From Thinopyrum elongatum (taxonomy: Eukaryota > Streptophyta > Magnoliopsida > Poales > Poaceae): a stretch of 64,000 nt of DNA. The notes below the pieces were generated by a model. That model ran no database searches. It was not told the origin of the DNA and was given only the letters and a program-made list of their open reading frames with translations. Shown here in pieces: positions 34,692-47,180 of the stretch (its first letter is position 1; every line of letters begins with the position of its first letter). The DNA is taken from assembly GCA_011799875.1 (NCBI GenBank), contig CM022299.1, forward strand, positions 29,849,996 to 29,913,995. The letters are read 5' to 3'. The translations under genes and the position numbers were made by a program.

Positions 34692-34849
34692 TCTAGGTCC
34701 TCGTCATTGTAGCCACTTGGCAGAGTGTGAGGCCACTGCATCTGACATGGACCAGTAGAGGACTGACCTCCTGTCCCAAGGTGTGGCTGCCAAAAAGTGA
34801 AGAGGGGCTGCATATTCGCGTTAAGCAGGTGGATTTTGTTGTTAGTCTT
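34692..34849 (-). pseudogene. 3' ORF of the outer gypsy, C-terminal piece
   Basis: The minus-strand frame includes NANMQPLFTFWQPHLGTGG and ends GYNDEDLD at a TAG. It joins in frame, across the nested Athila insertion and its target site, to the piece at 61734-62088. It looks like the proline/glutamine-rich extra ORF that follows pol in Athila-type grass elements. Function unknown. Confidence 0.5.
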
Positions 34850-36352
34850 TGATGACCCACAAGTATAGGGGATCTATCATAGTCCATTCGATAAGTAAGA
34901 GTGTCGAACCCAACGAGGAGCATAAGGAAATGACAAGTGGTTTTCAGCAAGGTATTGTCTGCAAGTACTGAATTTATCGGTAGTAGATAGTTTGATAGCA
35001 AGGTAATTTGTAACAAGTAAATAATAGTAATGGTAACAAAAGTGCAGCAAGGTAGCCCAAACCTTTTTATAGCAAAGGACATGCCGGAACGGTCTCTTAT
35101 AATAAGCTACGCGTTCTTGAGGACACACGGGAATTTCATCTAGTCACTTTCATCATGTTTGTTTGATTCGCGTTCGATACTTTGATAATTTAATATGTGG
35201 GTGGACCGGTGCTTGGGTGCTATTCTTACTTGAACAAGCCTCCCACTTATCATTAACCCCACTCGTAAGCATCTGCAACTACGAATTGAGATAAATCTAA
35301 CCATAGCATTAAACTTATGGATCCAAATCAGCCCGTTACAGAATAGCGCATAAACTAGGGTTTAAGCTTCTGTCACTCTAGCAACCCATCATCTAATTAC
35401 TACTCCACAATGCATTCCCTTAGGCCCAAAGATGGTGAAGTGTCATGTAGTCGATGTTCACATAACACCACTAAGGGAATCAACAACATACATATCATCA
35501 AAATATCGAACGAATACCAAATTCACATGATTACTTATGACAAGACTTCTCCCATGTCCTCAAGAACAAAAGTAACTACTCACACAATCATGCACAAGAC
35601 CAGAGAGGTATTGAATAGCATAATGGATCTGAACATATGATCTTCCACCAAATAAACTAGCTAGCATCAACTACATGATGTAATCAACACTACTAGCAAC
35701 CCACAGGTACCAATCTGAGGTTTTGATACAATGATTGAATACAAAGGATGAACTAGGGTTTTAGATGAGATGGTGCTGGTGAAGATGTTGATGAAGATTG
35801 GTTCTCCCACGATGAGAGGGTTGTTGGTGATGATGGCTTCAATTTCCCCCTCCCGTAGGGAAGTATCCTCGGCGGATCACTCCTCCGGAGAGCAAAAGTG
35901 CTCCTGCCCAAGTTCCGCCTCGAGATGGCGTCGCTCCATCCCAAAAGTCCTCTTGTTATTTTTGCTAGGGCAAATGGGCTTATATACCAGAAGATGGGCA
36001 CCGGGGGCTGGCCAGGGGCCCCACCACCCACCAAGGTGCGCCTGGGGGCCAGGAGCGCCCTGGTGCCTTGTGGGCACCTGGGTGGCCCCCTCTGGTACTT
36101 CTTTGCTCTAATATTTTTTATTTATTCCAAAATAAATCTTCGTAAAATTTCATCTCATTTGGAGATCTGCAGAATAGGTATCTCTGACATTGCTTTTTCA
36201 GGTCCAGAATTCCAGCTGCCGGCAATATCCCTCTTCGTGTAAACCTTGCATGTTATGGTAGAAAAGGCATTAGAATTGCTCCACAAAGTGTTATATTGAT
36301 TGAAAAAACTGTAAATGGCAGTAGGAAAACATGATGCAAAATGGACGTATTA
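34850..36352 (-). repeat. Athila 3' LTR
   Basis: From TGATGACCCACAAG to GGACGTATTA; the expected terminal TATCA has one change. ACTCCCCAAGCTT at 36354 is, on the minus strand, the polypurine tract. Confidence 0.85.
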
Positions 36353-37880
36353 ACTCCCCAAGCTTAGACCTCGCTTGCCCTCAAGTGAAAGCCGATATCG
36401 ATAATCATGTCCACATGTTTAGAGAGAGAGAGGTGTCAATAAAACAAAATGCGGACATAGTAGCATCACGACCATTATTATAACAACAATATTCATTATC
36501 ATAAAACTTCTCATGAGCAAGTAACAATTCATCACAACATCGAAGTATACGGCATAAACTTTCTTGAAAACTAACAAACTATGTTCTCAATCAACAATGC
36601 AATTGCAATTCTTCATATTTTGAGGAAGGGTCTCGTGTCGGAGCTTTTTATCAAGTCCACATACTCAACCATCATTCAGTCTTCCATGATTGCTAACACT
36701 CACAACATATATATGGAGCAAAAAAATTCAGCCAGACACATAGAAAGATAGGGGCTTATAGTTTTGCCTCCCAACTTGTTCACCTCAAGGCTGATGTCAA
36801 CAATAATAACTCATGATCACTCATATCCAACTGGATATATGTGCCTAGATCTTTCTCCACCACATGATGCTTACAAAAGAGAAGAATAAAAAGGAATAAA
36901 GGAGAACACTATTGACTCTTGCATAAAAAGTAAATACATAAAAGTAAAAGATAGGCCCTTCGCAGAGGGGAGCATAGGTTGTCCTGCGCTTTTTATTTTT
37001 GGATGCAAAAGCTCTTAATGCAAAGGAACATCACGTTATATTGCCCCTTATGATAGCAACCTTCATTATGCAGTCGGTTGCTTTTATTTCTTTGCCATGA
37101 CAAGTTTGTACAACACTTATTTTCCCTTACAATTAAATATCAAACATATTTAGGAGCAATTTTTATTGCTTTATGCACCGATGACAACTTACTTGAAGGA
37201 TCTTATTCAATCCATAGGTAGGTTTAGTGGACTCTCATGACATGAAACTGGGTTTACGGTTTTGGATGCACAAGTAGTATCTCTACTTGGTGCAGATTTT
37301 GGCTAGCAAAGATATTGGGCAAGCATCACATGTTAGAGGATCTATGACAATATAACTTCTATGTGAATATAAGCAAACATAGTTCATTACATTGTCTTCC
37401 TTATCCAACGTCAACAATTTGGCATAAAATAATTAATGGGGGCTCACAATCATAAAAGATGTCTCAGATGGTGTATTTGCATGTGAATCTTCTCTTCCCT
37501 TATTAATTTCTTCATGAATTGCATCATTGACCAATGTTATGTTTGTCAACATTCAATATTTTTTTACCACTTACACTTTTCCTTATGTAATGTCATTACT
37601 TCCCATAAGATTAGCATATGATGTTTTCCATTATTTTCATTGCTAGTATTGAAACATAAAAGTAAAGAAGCAAAAACTCAAACTAATCTTTATTATATAA
37701 CTCTCAACTCGATTACATAAATAGATAGATCACAAAACTAGCACTCGAAAATAAATCATACTAAACTTTTATTCAACTAAATCACGAAATAACTAAGGAT
37801 CGATCTAAAAATAGGTAAAGATAATAAGAGTGATGGAGATACGATACCGGGGCACCTCCCCCAAGCTTGGCACAAGCCAA
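36353..37880 (-). other. Athila 3' non-coding region
   Basis: AT-rich sequence between the polypurine tract and the 3' ORF remnant. No gene supported. Another CCCCCAAGCTTGG tract lies at about 37858. Confidence 0.5.
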
Positions 37881-37899
37881 GGGGAGTGCACATACCCGT

Positions 37900-38398
37900 G
37901 TGCTCAAGTTTCTTTTTTTCGTGATGGTGGTGGTGATGAGGTGGTGGGCTTGTCCTTCAGAATGTTCATGAGTATCTCCCTCAAGCCTTGAATTTCTTGA
38001 AGCGCTTGACGAATCAACCCAGTATTCTTCTCTACTTCGGTCATAATATGCTTATTTTCAGGCTACCAAGAACTTGTTCCTGCATCACTTTCTCTGGGAT
38101 GAGATATGTCCCAATTGGACAGTATGTGCATACGAGGAGTATTTTCGACTCCATAATTGTGAACCAAATTATGAAAATTGTTCCGATGTAACCTGTGTAA
38201 GGACCTCCTAGGGGGAAGCACGCCTTGCACTTCATGATTCCCTTGATCGTCCACCGGCCACATGGCTTGATGGGGGTTTGGAGTCGTGGAGATGCCAGCC
38301 AAAGTGCCTCTCGTAGAGGCCGGACGGCGGACTCCAAGCGAGTTTCCTTTATCTTCTTCCATGGCAACCTCCTCGGTTCCCTCTCTCCTTAGTTGCAT
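37900..38398 (-). pseudogene. Athila 3' ORF remnant
   Basis: The minus-strand frame from 38398 reads MEEDKGNSLGVRRPASTRG, then VDDQGNHEVQGVLPPRR and SLHRLHRNNFHNLVHNYGVE. A frame change near 38063 continues into a helix-like MTEVEKNTGLIRQALQEIQG segment and a short tail ending near 37910. Extra ORFs of unknown function occur at this place in Athila-type elements. No membrane or envelope feature is seen. Confidence 0.4.
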
Positions 38399-38589
38399 CT
38401 ACAGCAACCAAGCATCATTTTGTACGTTATTGGAGGAGGGAGAAGACATAATGCATGGCTTGATAGATCTGACAGAAAACAGCAAGAAATAAGAACAGGG
38501 GATATTTCCGCGATGCGGTGGTCAAAACGTCCGGGAGTATATATAAAGAATTTTTATCTTGCAAAACAAGTATACCAGAAGAAAACAGA

Positions 38590-38760
38590 GTCGGGAAGGC
38601 TCACAAGGGACCCACCACCCACCAGGGCGCGCCTGGGGGGCAGGCGCGCCCTAGTGCCTTGTGGGCACCTGGGTGGCCCCCTCGGGTGTTTCTTATTTTT
38701 GTATTTTTTATAATATTCCAAAACTGACTGAAAGTATTTTTATGGAATTTTTGGAGTCGG
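38590..38760 (-). repeat. LTR-like segment inside the Athila internal region
   Basis: CCACCCACCAGGGCGCGCC...GTGCCTTGTGGGCACCTGGGTGGCC closely matches the LTR at about 36020-36095 and 61400-61475. It contains palindromes GGGCGCGCC/GGCGCGCCC and GGTGCC...GGGCACC. Confidence 0.7.
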
Positions 38761-38809
38761 TTTACTTACCATATCATGTACCTCTTCCTTTTCAGGGTTC
38801 TGGAGTGTT

Positions 38810-40285
38810 CTAGAAGGCCTCTTTTATGTATTCCTTTGGTGTCATAGTTTGAATAATGTTAGTTTCAACATTAATAGGTGTACCTGAAATATAATTCTTA
38901 ATCATTTGTCCATTGACCACCTTAGGATTAGTGCCTTCGGCATTATTGGTCTTAATAGCTCCAGAACGATAAACTTCTTCGATGATATATGGTCCTTCCC
39001 ATTTGGAGAGAAGTTTTCCTGCAAAAAATCTAAAACGAGAATTGTACAATAGAACATACTCACCCACTTTGAATTCCCGTTTTTGGATTCTTTTGTCATG
39101 CCATCTTTTAACTTTTTCTTTAAACAATTTGGAATTTTCATAAGCTTGGGTTCTCCATTCATCTAGTGAGCTAATATCAAATAACCTCCTTTCACCAGCA
39201 AGTTTCAAATCATAATTGAGTTCTTTAATTGCCCAATATGCTTTATGTTCTAACTCAAGAGGTAAATGACATGCTTTTCCATAAACCATTTTATATGGAG
39301 ACATGCCCATAGGATTTTTATAAGTAGTTCTATAAGCCCATAATGCATCGTCAAGTTTCTTAGACCAATTCTTCCTAGATCTATTAACGGTCTTTTGCAA
39401 AATTAACTTTATTTCTCTATTATTCAACTCAACTTGACCACTAGATTGAGGATGATAGGGAGATGCAATTATATGGTTAACATCATATTTAGCAAGCAAT
39501 TTACGGAAAGCGTCATGAATAAAATGTGAACAACCATCAGTTAGTAAATATCTAGAGACTCCAAACCTCAGGAAAATAACTTCTTTAAGCATTTTAATGG
39601 AAGTGTTATGATCAGCACTACTAGTTGTAATAGCTTCTACCCACTTAGTAACATAATCAACAACAACCAAAAAATGTGTATACCCATTAGAGGAAGGAAA
39701 AGGTCCCATATAATCAAATCCCAAAACATCAAATGGTTCAATAACAAGTGAATAATTCATAGGCATTTCCTGACGTCTACCAATATTACCAATTCTTTGA
39801 CATTCATCACAAGATAAGACAAACTTACGAGCATCCTTGAAAAGAGTACGACAATAAAACCCAAAGTGTAATACCTTGTGTGCAGTTCTGTCTCCTGCAT
39901 GGTGCCCTCCGGAAGCCTCGGAGTGACACTTCCGTAGGATTTGTTCCTGTTCATGCTCAGGTATACAACATCTAATAATACCATCTACTCCATCTTTATA
40001 AAGATGTGGGTCATGCCAGAAATAAAGTCTTAAATCAAAGAAGAACTTTTTCTGTTGTTGGTATGTGAAACTAGGTGGAATAAATTGAGCAACAATATAA
40101 TTAGCATAGTATGCATACCAAGGAGTATTACGAGAAGCATTTATGATAGCTAGTTGCTCATCAGGAAAACTATCATCAACAGGTAGTGGGTCATCAAGAA
40201 TATTTTCCAACCTAGACAAGTTATTAGCTACGGGGTTCTCAGCTCCCTTCCTATCAGTAATATGCAAGTTAAATTCATGTAGCAA
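38810..40285 (-). CDS. pol: Athila pol: end of RNase H and integrase
   Basis: Open 491-codon frame. It begins with the end of RNase H ([20 protein letters not shown]) and continues into the integrase zinc finger ([12 protein letters not shown]...CDECQR). The catalytic core follows, with Asp in [13 protein letters not shown], Asp in LLTDGCSHF and Glu in [13 protein letters not shown]. The C-terminal part has [18 protein letters not shown] and ends [15 protein letters not shown]. There is no chromodomain, as expected for Athila. The triad residues look intact, but the frame is separated from the upstream RNase H by a frameshift near 40290, so it could not be made as part of the polyprotein. Confidence 0.88.
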   Translation of the reverse strand: MLHEFNLHITDRKGAENPVANNLSRLENILDDPLPVDDSFPDEQLAIINASRNTPWYAYYANYIVAQFIPPSFTYQQQKKFFFDLRLYFWHDPHLYKDGVDGIIRCCIPEHEQEQILRKCHSEASGGHHAGDRTAHKVLHFGFYCRTLFKDARKFVLSCDECQRIGNIGRRQEMPMNYSLVIEPFDVLGFDYMGPFPSSNGYTHFLVVVDYVTKWVEAITTSSADHNTSIKMLKEVIFLRFGVSRYLLTDGCSHFIHDAFRKLLAKYDVNHIIASPYHPQSSGQVELNNREIKLILQKTVNRSRKNWSKKLDDALWAYRTTYKNPMGMSPYKMVYGKACHLPLELEHKAYWAIKELNYDLKLAGERRLFDISSLDEWRTQAYENSKLFKEKVKRWHDKRIQKREFKVGEYVLLYNSRFRFFAGKLLSKWEGPYIIEEVYRSGAIKTNNAEGTNPKVVNGQMIKNYISGTPINVETNIIQTMTPKEYIKEAF

Positions 40286-41685
40286 AAGAACCCACCTAAT
40301 GAGTCAGGTTTAGCATCTTTCTTTTCCATAAGGTATTTAATAGCAGCTTGATCAGTGTGAAAAATTACTTTAGAATCAATAATGTAAGATCTGAATTTAT
40401 CACAAGCAAACACAACTGCTAGAAATTCTTTTTCAGTAGTAGCATAATTTCTTTGGGCACTGTCTATAGTTTTGCTAGCATAGTGTATAACATTTAATTT
40501 CTTATCAACTCTTTGTCTTGGAACAACACCAACAGCATAATCACTAACATCACACATAATTTCAAAAGGTAAGTTCCAATCAGGTGGTTGAACAATAGGT
40601 GCAGAAGTTAAGGCTTTCTTAAGTGTTTCAAAGGCTTCTACTCAATCATCATTGAGAACAAATGGAACATCTTTTTGCAAGAGATTAGTAAGAGGCCTAG
40701 AAATTTTAGAGAAGTCTTCCATAAATGACCTATAGAAACCAACATGACCAAGGAAACTTCTTATACCTTTAATATCTTTAGGACATGTCATTTTCTCAAT
40801 TGCAGCAACTTTAGCTTTATCCACTTCAATGCCTCGCTCAGAAATTTTATGCCTCAAGACAATACCTTCATTCACCATAAAGTGGCACTTCTCCCTGATT
40901 AGTTTGTTCACATCTCTACAAAATTCGATCAAGGTTGCTTAAGCAGTCATCAAAAGAAGTTCCGTAAACGGAAAAATCATCCATGAAAACGTCAACAATC
41001 TTTTCACAAAAGTCAAAGAATATAGCAGTCATACATCTTTGAAAGGTAGTAGGTGCATTACATAAACCAAAAGGCATACGTCTATAAGCATAAGTTCCAA
41101 AAGGACAAGTAAAAGTAGTTTTCTCTTGGTCAGATTGTGATACATGTATTTGAGAGAAATCGGAATGTCCATCAAGAAAGCAAAAGTGCGTATGCTTAGA
41201 CAATCTTTCTAACATTTGATCAATAAAAGGTAAGGGGTAATGATCTTTTCTAGTAGCTTTGTTTAATTTTCTAAAGTCAATTACCATCCTATAACCAGTT
41301 ACAATTCTTTGTGGAATAAGTTCATTTTTATCATTAGGGACAACTGTAATGCCTCCTTTCTTAGGGACAATATTGAACAAGACTTACCCATCTACTATTA
41401 GCTATGGGATAGATTATACCTGCTTCCAGAAGTTTTAATATTTCAGTTCTTACTACCTCCTTCATCTTGGGATTTAACCAACGTTGATGATTAACAACTG
41501 GTTTAGCATCTGGCTCCATATTAATTTTATGCTGACATAGAGTGGGACTAATGCCCTTAAGATCATCAAGAATATATCCAATAGCAGCGCGGTGCTTCCT
41601 CAGAGTTTTTAATAATCTCTTTTCTGCATGCTCTGAAAGATTAGCACTAATAATAACATGATATATATTTTTTTCATCAAGATAA
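40286..41685 (-). pseudogene. pol: Athila pol: reverse transcriptase and RNase H, broken
   Basis: Read leftwards from the CACTA junction it contains YLDEKNIYHVIISANLSEH, ILDDLKGISPTLCQHKI, NPKMKEVVRTEILKLLEAG (41361-41680), and after a frameshift near 41375 VPKKGGITVVPNDKNE. RT blocks follow: YRMVIDFRKLNKATRKDHYP, PFGLCNAPTTFQRCM and catalytic FMDDFSVYG (to about 40916). Another frame change leads to KCHFMVNEGIVLRHKISERG and GIRSFLGHVGFYRSFMEDF. A TGA near 40642 precedes RNase H (MCDVSDYAVGVV, ATTEKEFLAVVFACDKFRSY). Catalytic residues remain but at least three lesions separate the parts. Confidence 0.88.
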
Positions 41686-42470
41686 CACTGGTACAACGAG
41701 GTGCTATACAAACGGTTTTTAACCCCTTTCTGTGACGGCATTTTGAACCATCGCCAAGTGAGTGACTGTGATAGGGGGGTCCTTCCCACACGACCCAGAA
41801 ACCGTTGGGGATAGGGAGCCATGATGTAGAGGCCTTGCCAAATGTAATCATATGCGATGCAGCACACACTAAATTCTTTCGCACGTGTGGGATCAGTGAT
41901 TAAACATTTCTAATGAAGCAGTGAAACCAAACGGCGTGTCGTAATGAACCGTTTGGGAAACAATATGTAAGTCACGCGGGCCAACATAAGAACTGTGTGC
42001 GATATGTGCCCCATCGCACACAAGTTTTTTGCAGAACTCGTCTGCCATGCAAGACTCCATCGCACATGTTTCCGAACAATTACCGTCTAACACAAATAGT
42101 TCAGGAGCCCCTTCACATAGATACAAGTGTTGCAGACCGTTTGTGATTTGTTGTGTATCACCGACGGTTGCGGTAAGACTGACGTGTGCTTTTCGTTTGG
42201 GATCCCACACGTTTCCTAAAAAATTTACGACTGGGATTGTGTTTTACATTGGGCACGGTTTACTCCGAGCTCTCGTGTGCGATAATGTGATATCACAAAC
42301 GGTTTCGGAGCCCCTACGCACACGTAGTAGTGGTGCAAATTGTCTGCGATCTGCTGTGTATCATCGACGGTTCCGCTATGATTGATGTATGCTTTCTGAT
42401 GTGTATCGCACACACTCATTTAGTTGAACCGTGTGCGGAGCAATTGCCAGGTTAAAGAAAAAATATCCCA
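41686..42470. repeat. CACTA left terminal and subterminal repeats
   Basis: Repeated units built on CGCACAC, AACCGTTTG/CAAACGGTT and GTGTGCGAT motifs in both orientations. Such arrays bind the element-encoded DNA-binding protein in En/Spm. Confidence 0.7.
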
Positions 42471-42619
42471 TTTGAATCGGCATGCAAAAAGCAAATTCGC
42501 CACAATATGCAATTGAACAAATAGTGTTCACAGGAAGAACATTCATCAAATTTCGCAACAATTGCAATTGAACAAATGGTAGCTAAATTCCAATGCATAT
42601 ATATGCATTACATAATTAA

Positions 42620-45600
42620 TCATAGTGTACGAAATACGAAGACCTCATCAGATGGAAAACAATGGATCCATGCGTATATGTTTAGCGGCTGACTCTTACT
42701 CAATGTTTCAGGAGAAGGCATGCTGGAATCTTCATTATCACTAGTGGGATTGATGTAGTGATTCAGGAAGAAGTCGCTGATAAATCTCTGAACCATCAGC
42801 AATTCACCAGCGTGGAGTGGTTCAGGGGTCCTCGGTTCTAAGATGAGCTGCAGTATTTTTAAGATCAGAATGTGCCATATGAGTGGAGTAGAAGATATTA
42901 ATTAAGATAGACTTACTGGTACTAATTCATGAGCATCTTCACAACTATCAGCAGATTTGCAGATGGAGATCATGTGTTTGCAAACATGGTATCCACAAAG
43001 GTTGGTCCCTGCTTGTTGCTGAGGACACTAAATTTTTTTTTTACAGAATTAGTCATGTATTTGTCCTGTTAGGAACAACCTAACCGGTGTTAGATGTATT
43101 TTTTTTCTTTGGATAGAAATAGAAAGAGGTTTATTTAGAAGCTTGAACATTTGACTAGCGTAAGAAAAGGTATTTGCAGACTATTGGATACATTTTCCAA
43201 AAATAACGGATTTCGGTGTGTTACCAGAGAAACGATCTCGTGCTGCAGAGGTAGTTCCCTCTTGAACAGGTTCCCTGGTTTAGTTTTCCACAATGCGAGC
43301 ACACTGCAAATGAAGATGAATTTGGACAACATCAATTATTGAACAAGATATGAATGCAAATTAATTTCAACATCATAGAATTCAATACCTGTCCATGAAT
43401 TGCTGAAGATGCGTCAAATCCTGAGCATTTGTTGACTCTCTGAGAGAATCCATGTAGTAAAATGTGTTCTTGTTTGGAACAATGAATACCAATATGCAGT
43501 GATTGCTACATATTAAGAAAGCCATGAACTTATGAATTATGTCGAAATCTGAAAGACAATCAGTGTATGCATGGTTGTTTATTTGACTTACCGTTCATGA
43601 TATGGCCAGAGAAACGATTTTGCATGGGACGTGTTTTCGAAGATACGGGCGACCGTGTTAATGGCCCACCCCCGTTCATCCTTACCATGTAATATTGTGC
43701 CATTTGCTAATGCAGGATCTATGAAATACACACTCTCCCTTTTTCTTCTCTGCGCGTTCAATCCCCTGAGAGGAATAAAATGCAGTTAGCTATTTATCAT
43801 TTACAGCCTTGTATGGAGAAGTTGATCAGAGTTTGTTAAGTACTTACAAAATTAGGCATCTAACAAGAGTGGCATCGAGCTCGTTGAAGTTGAAGAAGAG
43901 ATGTAAGTCCTCGAAACTCACACTGATGGAACCAGCATTGTGTCGGAAATGATCTCTGTTGTAGTATACTAGCAGAACATGATGACCTGCTAACATTTGA
44001 ACCATGCAATATTTATGTAACTCGCAGCAACTGGAGCTGCACTCATCAAAGTATTCGCCAACAAGAAATGGCTGGCCATGGACGTAATTGGGTGCTTCAA
44101 GTACGTCTGCTTTATTTTTAGCAAGCAGCAAAGCTATTTCTTCATCATCCATGCCGTCAGAAATAATATTACTCTCCGATTCAAACAACTTGCTGTTAAT
44201 TTGGTTCTGGGCGATGAGTGCTTTAAGTAAGAGGCAATCGTTCTCTTTCCTCATCGCTCTCGAGGCACGCTTCCTCACGGGTGCAGCCTTTTTGCCCGCT
44301 TCCTTCTTGGTACTTGAAGCACTTCTGGTCCAAGGTCTGGTTGGCTGAAAGGCAGACTGCTGAGCAGATGGTAAAGCTTTGACGGACTGCTTAGCAGACA
44401 GTTTAGCTATGCCAGACTGCTGAGTTGGCGGTGCTGCTATGAAGGACTGCTGGGCTGTAGGAGCAAAGGCATCGGACTGCTGACCATGCGTTGAAGCTAT
44501 GTAGGGTTTCTTTGCAGGTGCTGCGAACTTGTCAGTGTGCTCAGGAGGCCGTGCCAACACGTTGGTTTGCTGAGCAGGAAGTGCAGACGCATTGGTATGC
44601 TGATCACGCAGCTGCGGACCGATGGACTGATGAGCAGTTGGTTCTGGACCTACAGACTGCTTAGCAGGCGGTTCCGAAGCATCAGACTGCTTAGCAGTCC
44701 GCTCCACCAGGTTGGTCTACTGAGCATGTGCTGCAGCTGGGTCTCCTCCCGCTGCTTCAGCGGCCGGCATCTGAACCGGTGGTGAGTCTTCAGCAGTTGT
44801 AGGCCTTGCCACTGGCTACTCTGGGGCAGACGATGACATGGCATATACGGCACAAAGTCAGGCGGGCTGATCACAGGTTGATGCATCAGCCGTCAGATTA
44901 CGAGTATTAGGTTCTTTGGGGGAAGCACACAAGAGCTGCTATGGCAAGGAGAGTGTCACCGGTTGAGGGGCGACATTGGTTGCTCTTGGCGGGGCTTCAG
45001 GGATCTCATCCATGAAGTCCATTTCCTTTCGTGGCCACCGGATGTGATGTAACAGCGTTTCTCCTAAGGTCCTTTGCTCATCAAAGTCTCCTAGGACATT
45101 CTTTAGGGCAAATTCATTGAATCCAGACTTTACTTCAGTCATGTAGCACTTCACATAGCCTGGCTTCAATGGCACATTGTCCAACAAGAGGCCCTCTTCC
45201 AAGAAGGGTGGGCAAACCCAGGCTGTTGCACATTTTAATGTACCTTCATAATGTGTAAGCACACCCTTCAGTCTATCTTTCATTCCAGATATATCAGATA
45301 TAGCATCATCATGAGCAGCTGCAGTCTCAGTGTCGCTCGGGTCAGCTGATGCACAACTACTCTTGTGCGGTGTTGTCGCGCAATAACCAGCATCCTCCAT
45401 GCCCACCTCCCCTCCCATCTGCTGGCTATCTGTCAGTGTTAGAGTCTTCTGCATCATCAGTGACTCCTCAATTTCCTTTCAAATAGTCGGATACATGTCC
45501 TTCCTCAACCTTTCATACAATTCATTCTACTTCATTTCACTCCTTGCTTTTTTCATGCTGAGCCTCTCTTCTTTGCTGAGTGTGAAAGCCCTCTTGTGTG

Positions 45601-46515
45601 GGACATTAACACCTATACCCCTTGCATGGCCAGGGGGCTCTCTTGTTTCCAGAGCATTGGACAGAATGTCACATGGCCCTGAGTTCCTGTAGAACCTTCC
45701 AGGGATCTCGGAAGCCTTTAACATCACGCGATATAGTTTTTCGTCATGTGAGTTTTCAAAGTAATAAGTTCCGTCATCACGCCTCCTTGCACGTGCCCAC
45801 AAGTAGTCTCTAGCGCGTTCGCCCTGATTTCACTAAAGGCCGGTTTCCCATCCACAGCTACTGCTTCTTTGTCCTCCTAGTCCCATATCGGTTTCATGCC
45901 CAGTCTGCCCTGACCCTTTTGAAGTTCCGATTGCTTGGCACTCTTCATAGCAAACTCTGTAGTTGCCCTGACCCTTTTGAATTCTGCCCAGTCTGCCTTT
46001 GTACTTTGGGGGTATGTGGGGATTGGGTCCTTGCCTTCACTCAAGTACTTCTTGTACAGCACATGCTTCCAGTTTCTCCAAGCATCCCTAGCCTTCTTCA
46101 GTGCAGCGTGTTCCACCTGCATTCTCCACTACTCTGGAATGTTGAAGTGATCCATGATCTCCCGGACTATCCTTTGCCGTGTTTCTGTGTCAGCCTTCCG
46201 AAATCCCGGCAGATTAATGTTGAGCCTTGCCCTGCCAACAAATCCACACAATCTCATGAACCTTGTGCGTGCTTTATCTGGTTTAGTTGGAGCCCAAGAC
46301 TTTAAATCGATCTCGGTTACTTCATATACACCTTTAGGCTGGTGTGTGGGCCTCCTTGGAGCGTTCCTCCGTGTCCTGACCGGAAGGGTAATTGCTGCAG
46401 CTCTATCCCGTTCCAGATTACTTGATCCCTCACTATCTACTGAAGACCTAGGGTTGTCGGAATCAGATGAAGATACATCGCCTGAAGCATGAGTGTTGTC
46501 GCTGCTACTCGGCAT
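42620..46515 (-). pseudogene. CACTA-encoded six-exon gene with C-terminal C48/Ulp1-type peptidase
   Basis: Exon 1 is 46515-43848. Exons 2 to 6 are 43764-43592, 43505-43389, 43303-43225, 43018-42917 and 42847-42620 (TGA). All five introns have GT-AG ends and all phases agree. Exon 1 holds a Ser/Asp-rich start, a conserved KSWAPTKPDKARTRFMRLCG region and WARARRRDDGTYYFENSHDE. A repetitive AQQS/AKQS stretch precedes a Lys/Arg cluster (KKEAGKKAAPVRKRASR). The end of exon 1 and exons 2-5 form a Ulp1-like cysteine peptidase: LHLFFNFNELDATLVRCL, FLWPYHERNHCILVFIVP (His), YYMDSLRES (Asp), QQAGTNLCGYHVC (Cys). Exon 1 has eight nonsense codons (mostly TAG) and a frameshift near 45825. Ulp1-type domains are known in plant CACTA and MULE proteins. 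Confidence 0.75.
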
Positions 46516-47180
46516 CTACAGAGAACACATGCGAAACTCAGGAAAGGAGGATAAGCATAAAGCTAACAACTTGGTATCAAGCTGTCTAAACATGTCATGC
46601 AATAATTTAGAAAATGTATGGCTTATTTGTTAAGTTTGTGTGACTCGGGCGCCCACGATCTGTAAATCGACAGTAACTTATTGGAACAAATACAGCTTAT
46701 ATGTACTAGTTAGGAAGGTAGGTAATGAACAAATATACGCTCTTCGTTATTTTATAGCCAATTTTGGAACATACGGAATGAAATAGGAAGAGGGATTGCG
46801 AGGAAATATGCCTCACCGCGATGGAGAGCAGTAACTAGCAGGTTTCCTAATGCAAACCCGGCAGGACCGCAGGAGAGGCGATGGTTACAGGATCGATATG
46901 CTCGAGGGTGGATGGCGAGCAAACGAAGACGGCGAGGCGCGGGCAGCCGCGTGTTGGGAACAGCAGTGGAGGTAGGGTTGACACCGAAGAGCGGGCACAC
47001 GGCCGGGTTGAGCACGCCGGCGCCAGAGAGGGTTCTGTTGTGGATTTGGGGGAGGGGGGAGCTGGCGATGGAGATTGGGTGGACTAATTGAGTGAAACGC
47101 GGGCGGGCGGTGCGGGGTGTTGGCGGCCTAGGTGAAAAGGGTGAAAAAATATCCCCGGTCGCCGCGTGGAAAGGCCTATG
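46516..47180 (-). promoter_or_regulatory. Probable promoter/leader of the Ulp1-like gene
   Basis: A GC-rich island at about 46850-47160 in otherwise AT-rich sequence lies just upstream of the first ATG. No TATA box is assigned with confidence. Confidence 0.35.

Noticed and set aside
36353..38800. Envelope gene of the Athila element
   Set aside because: Only a short broken hydrophilic frame is present, without signal peptide or membrane segment.
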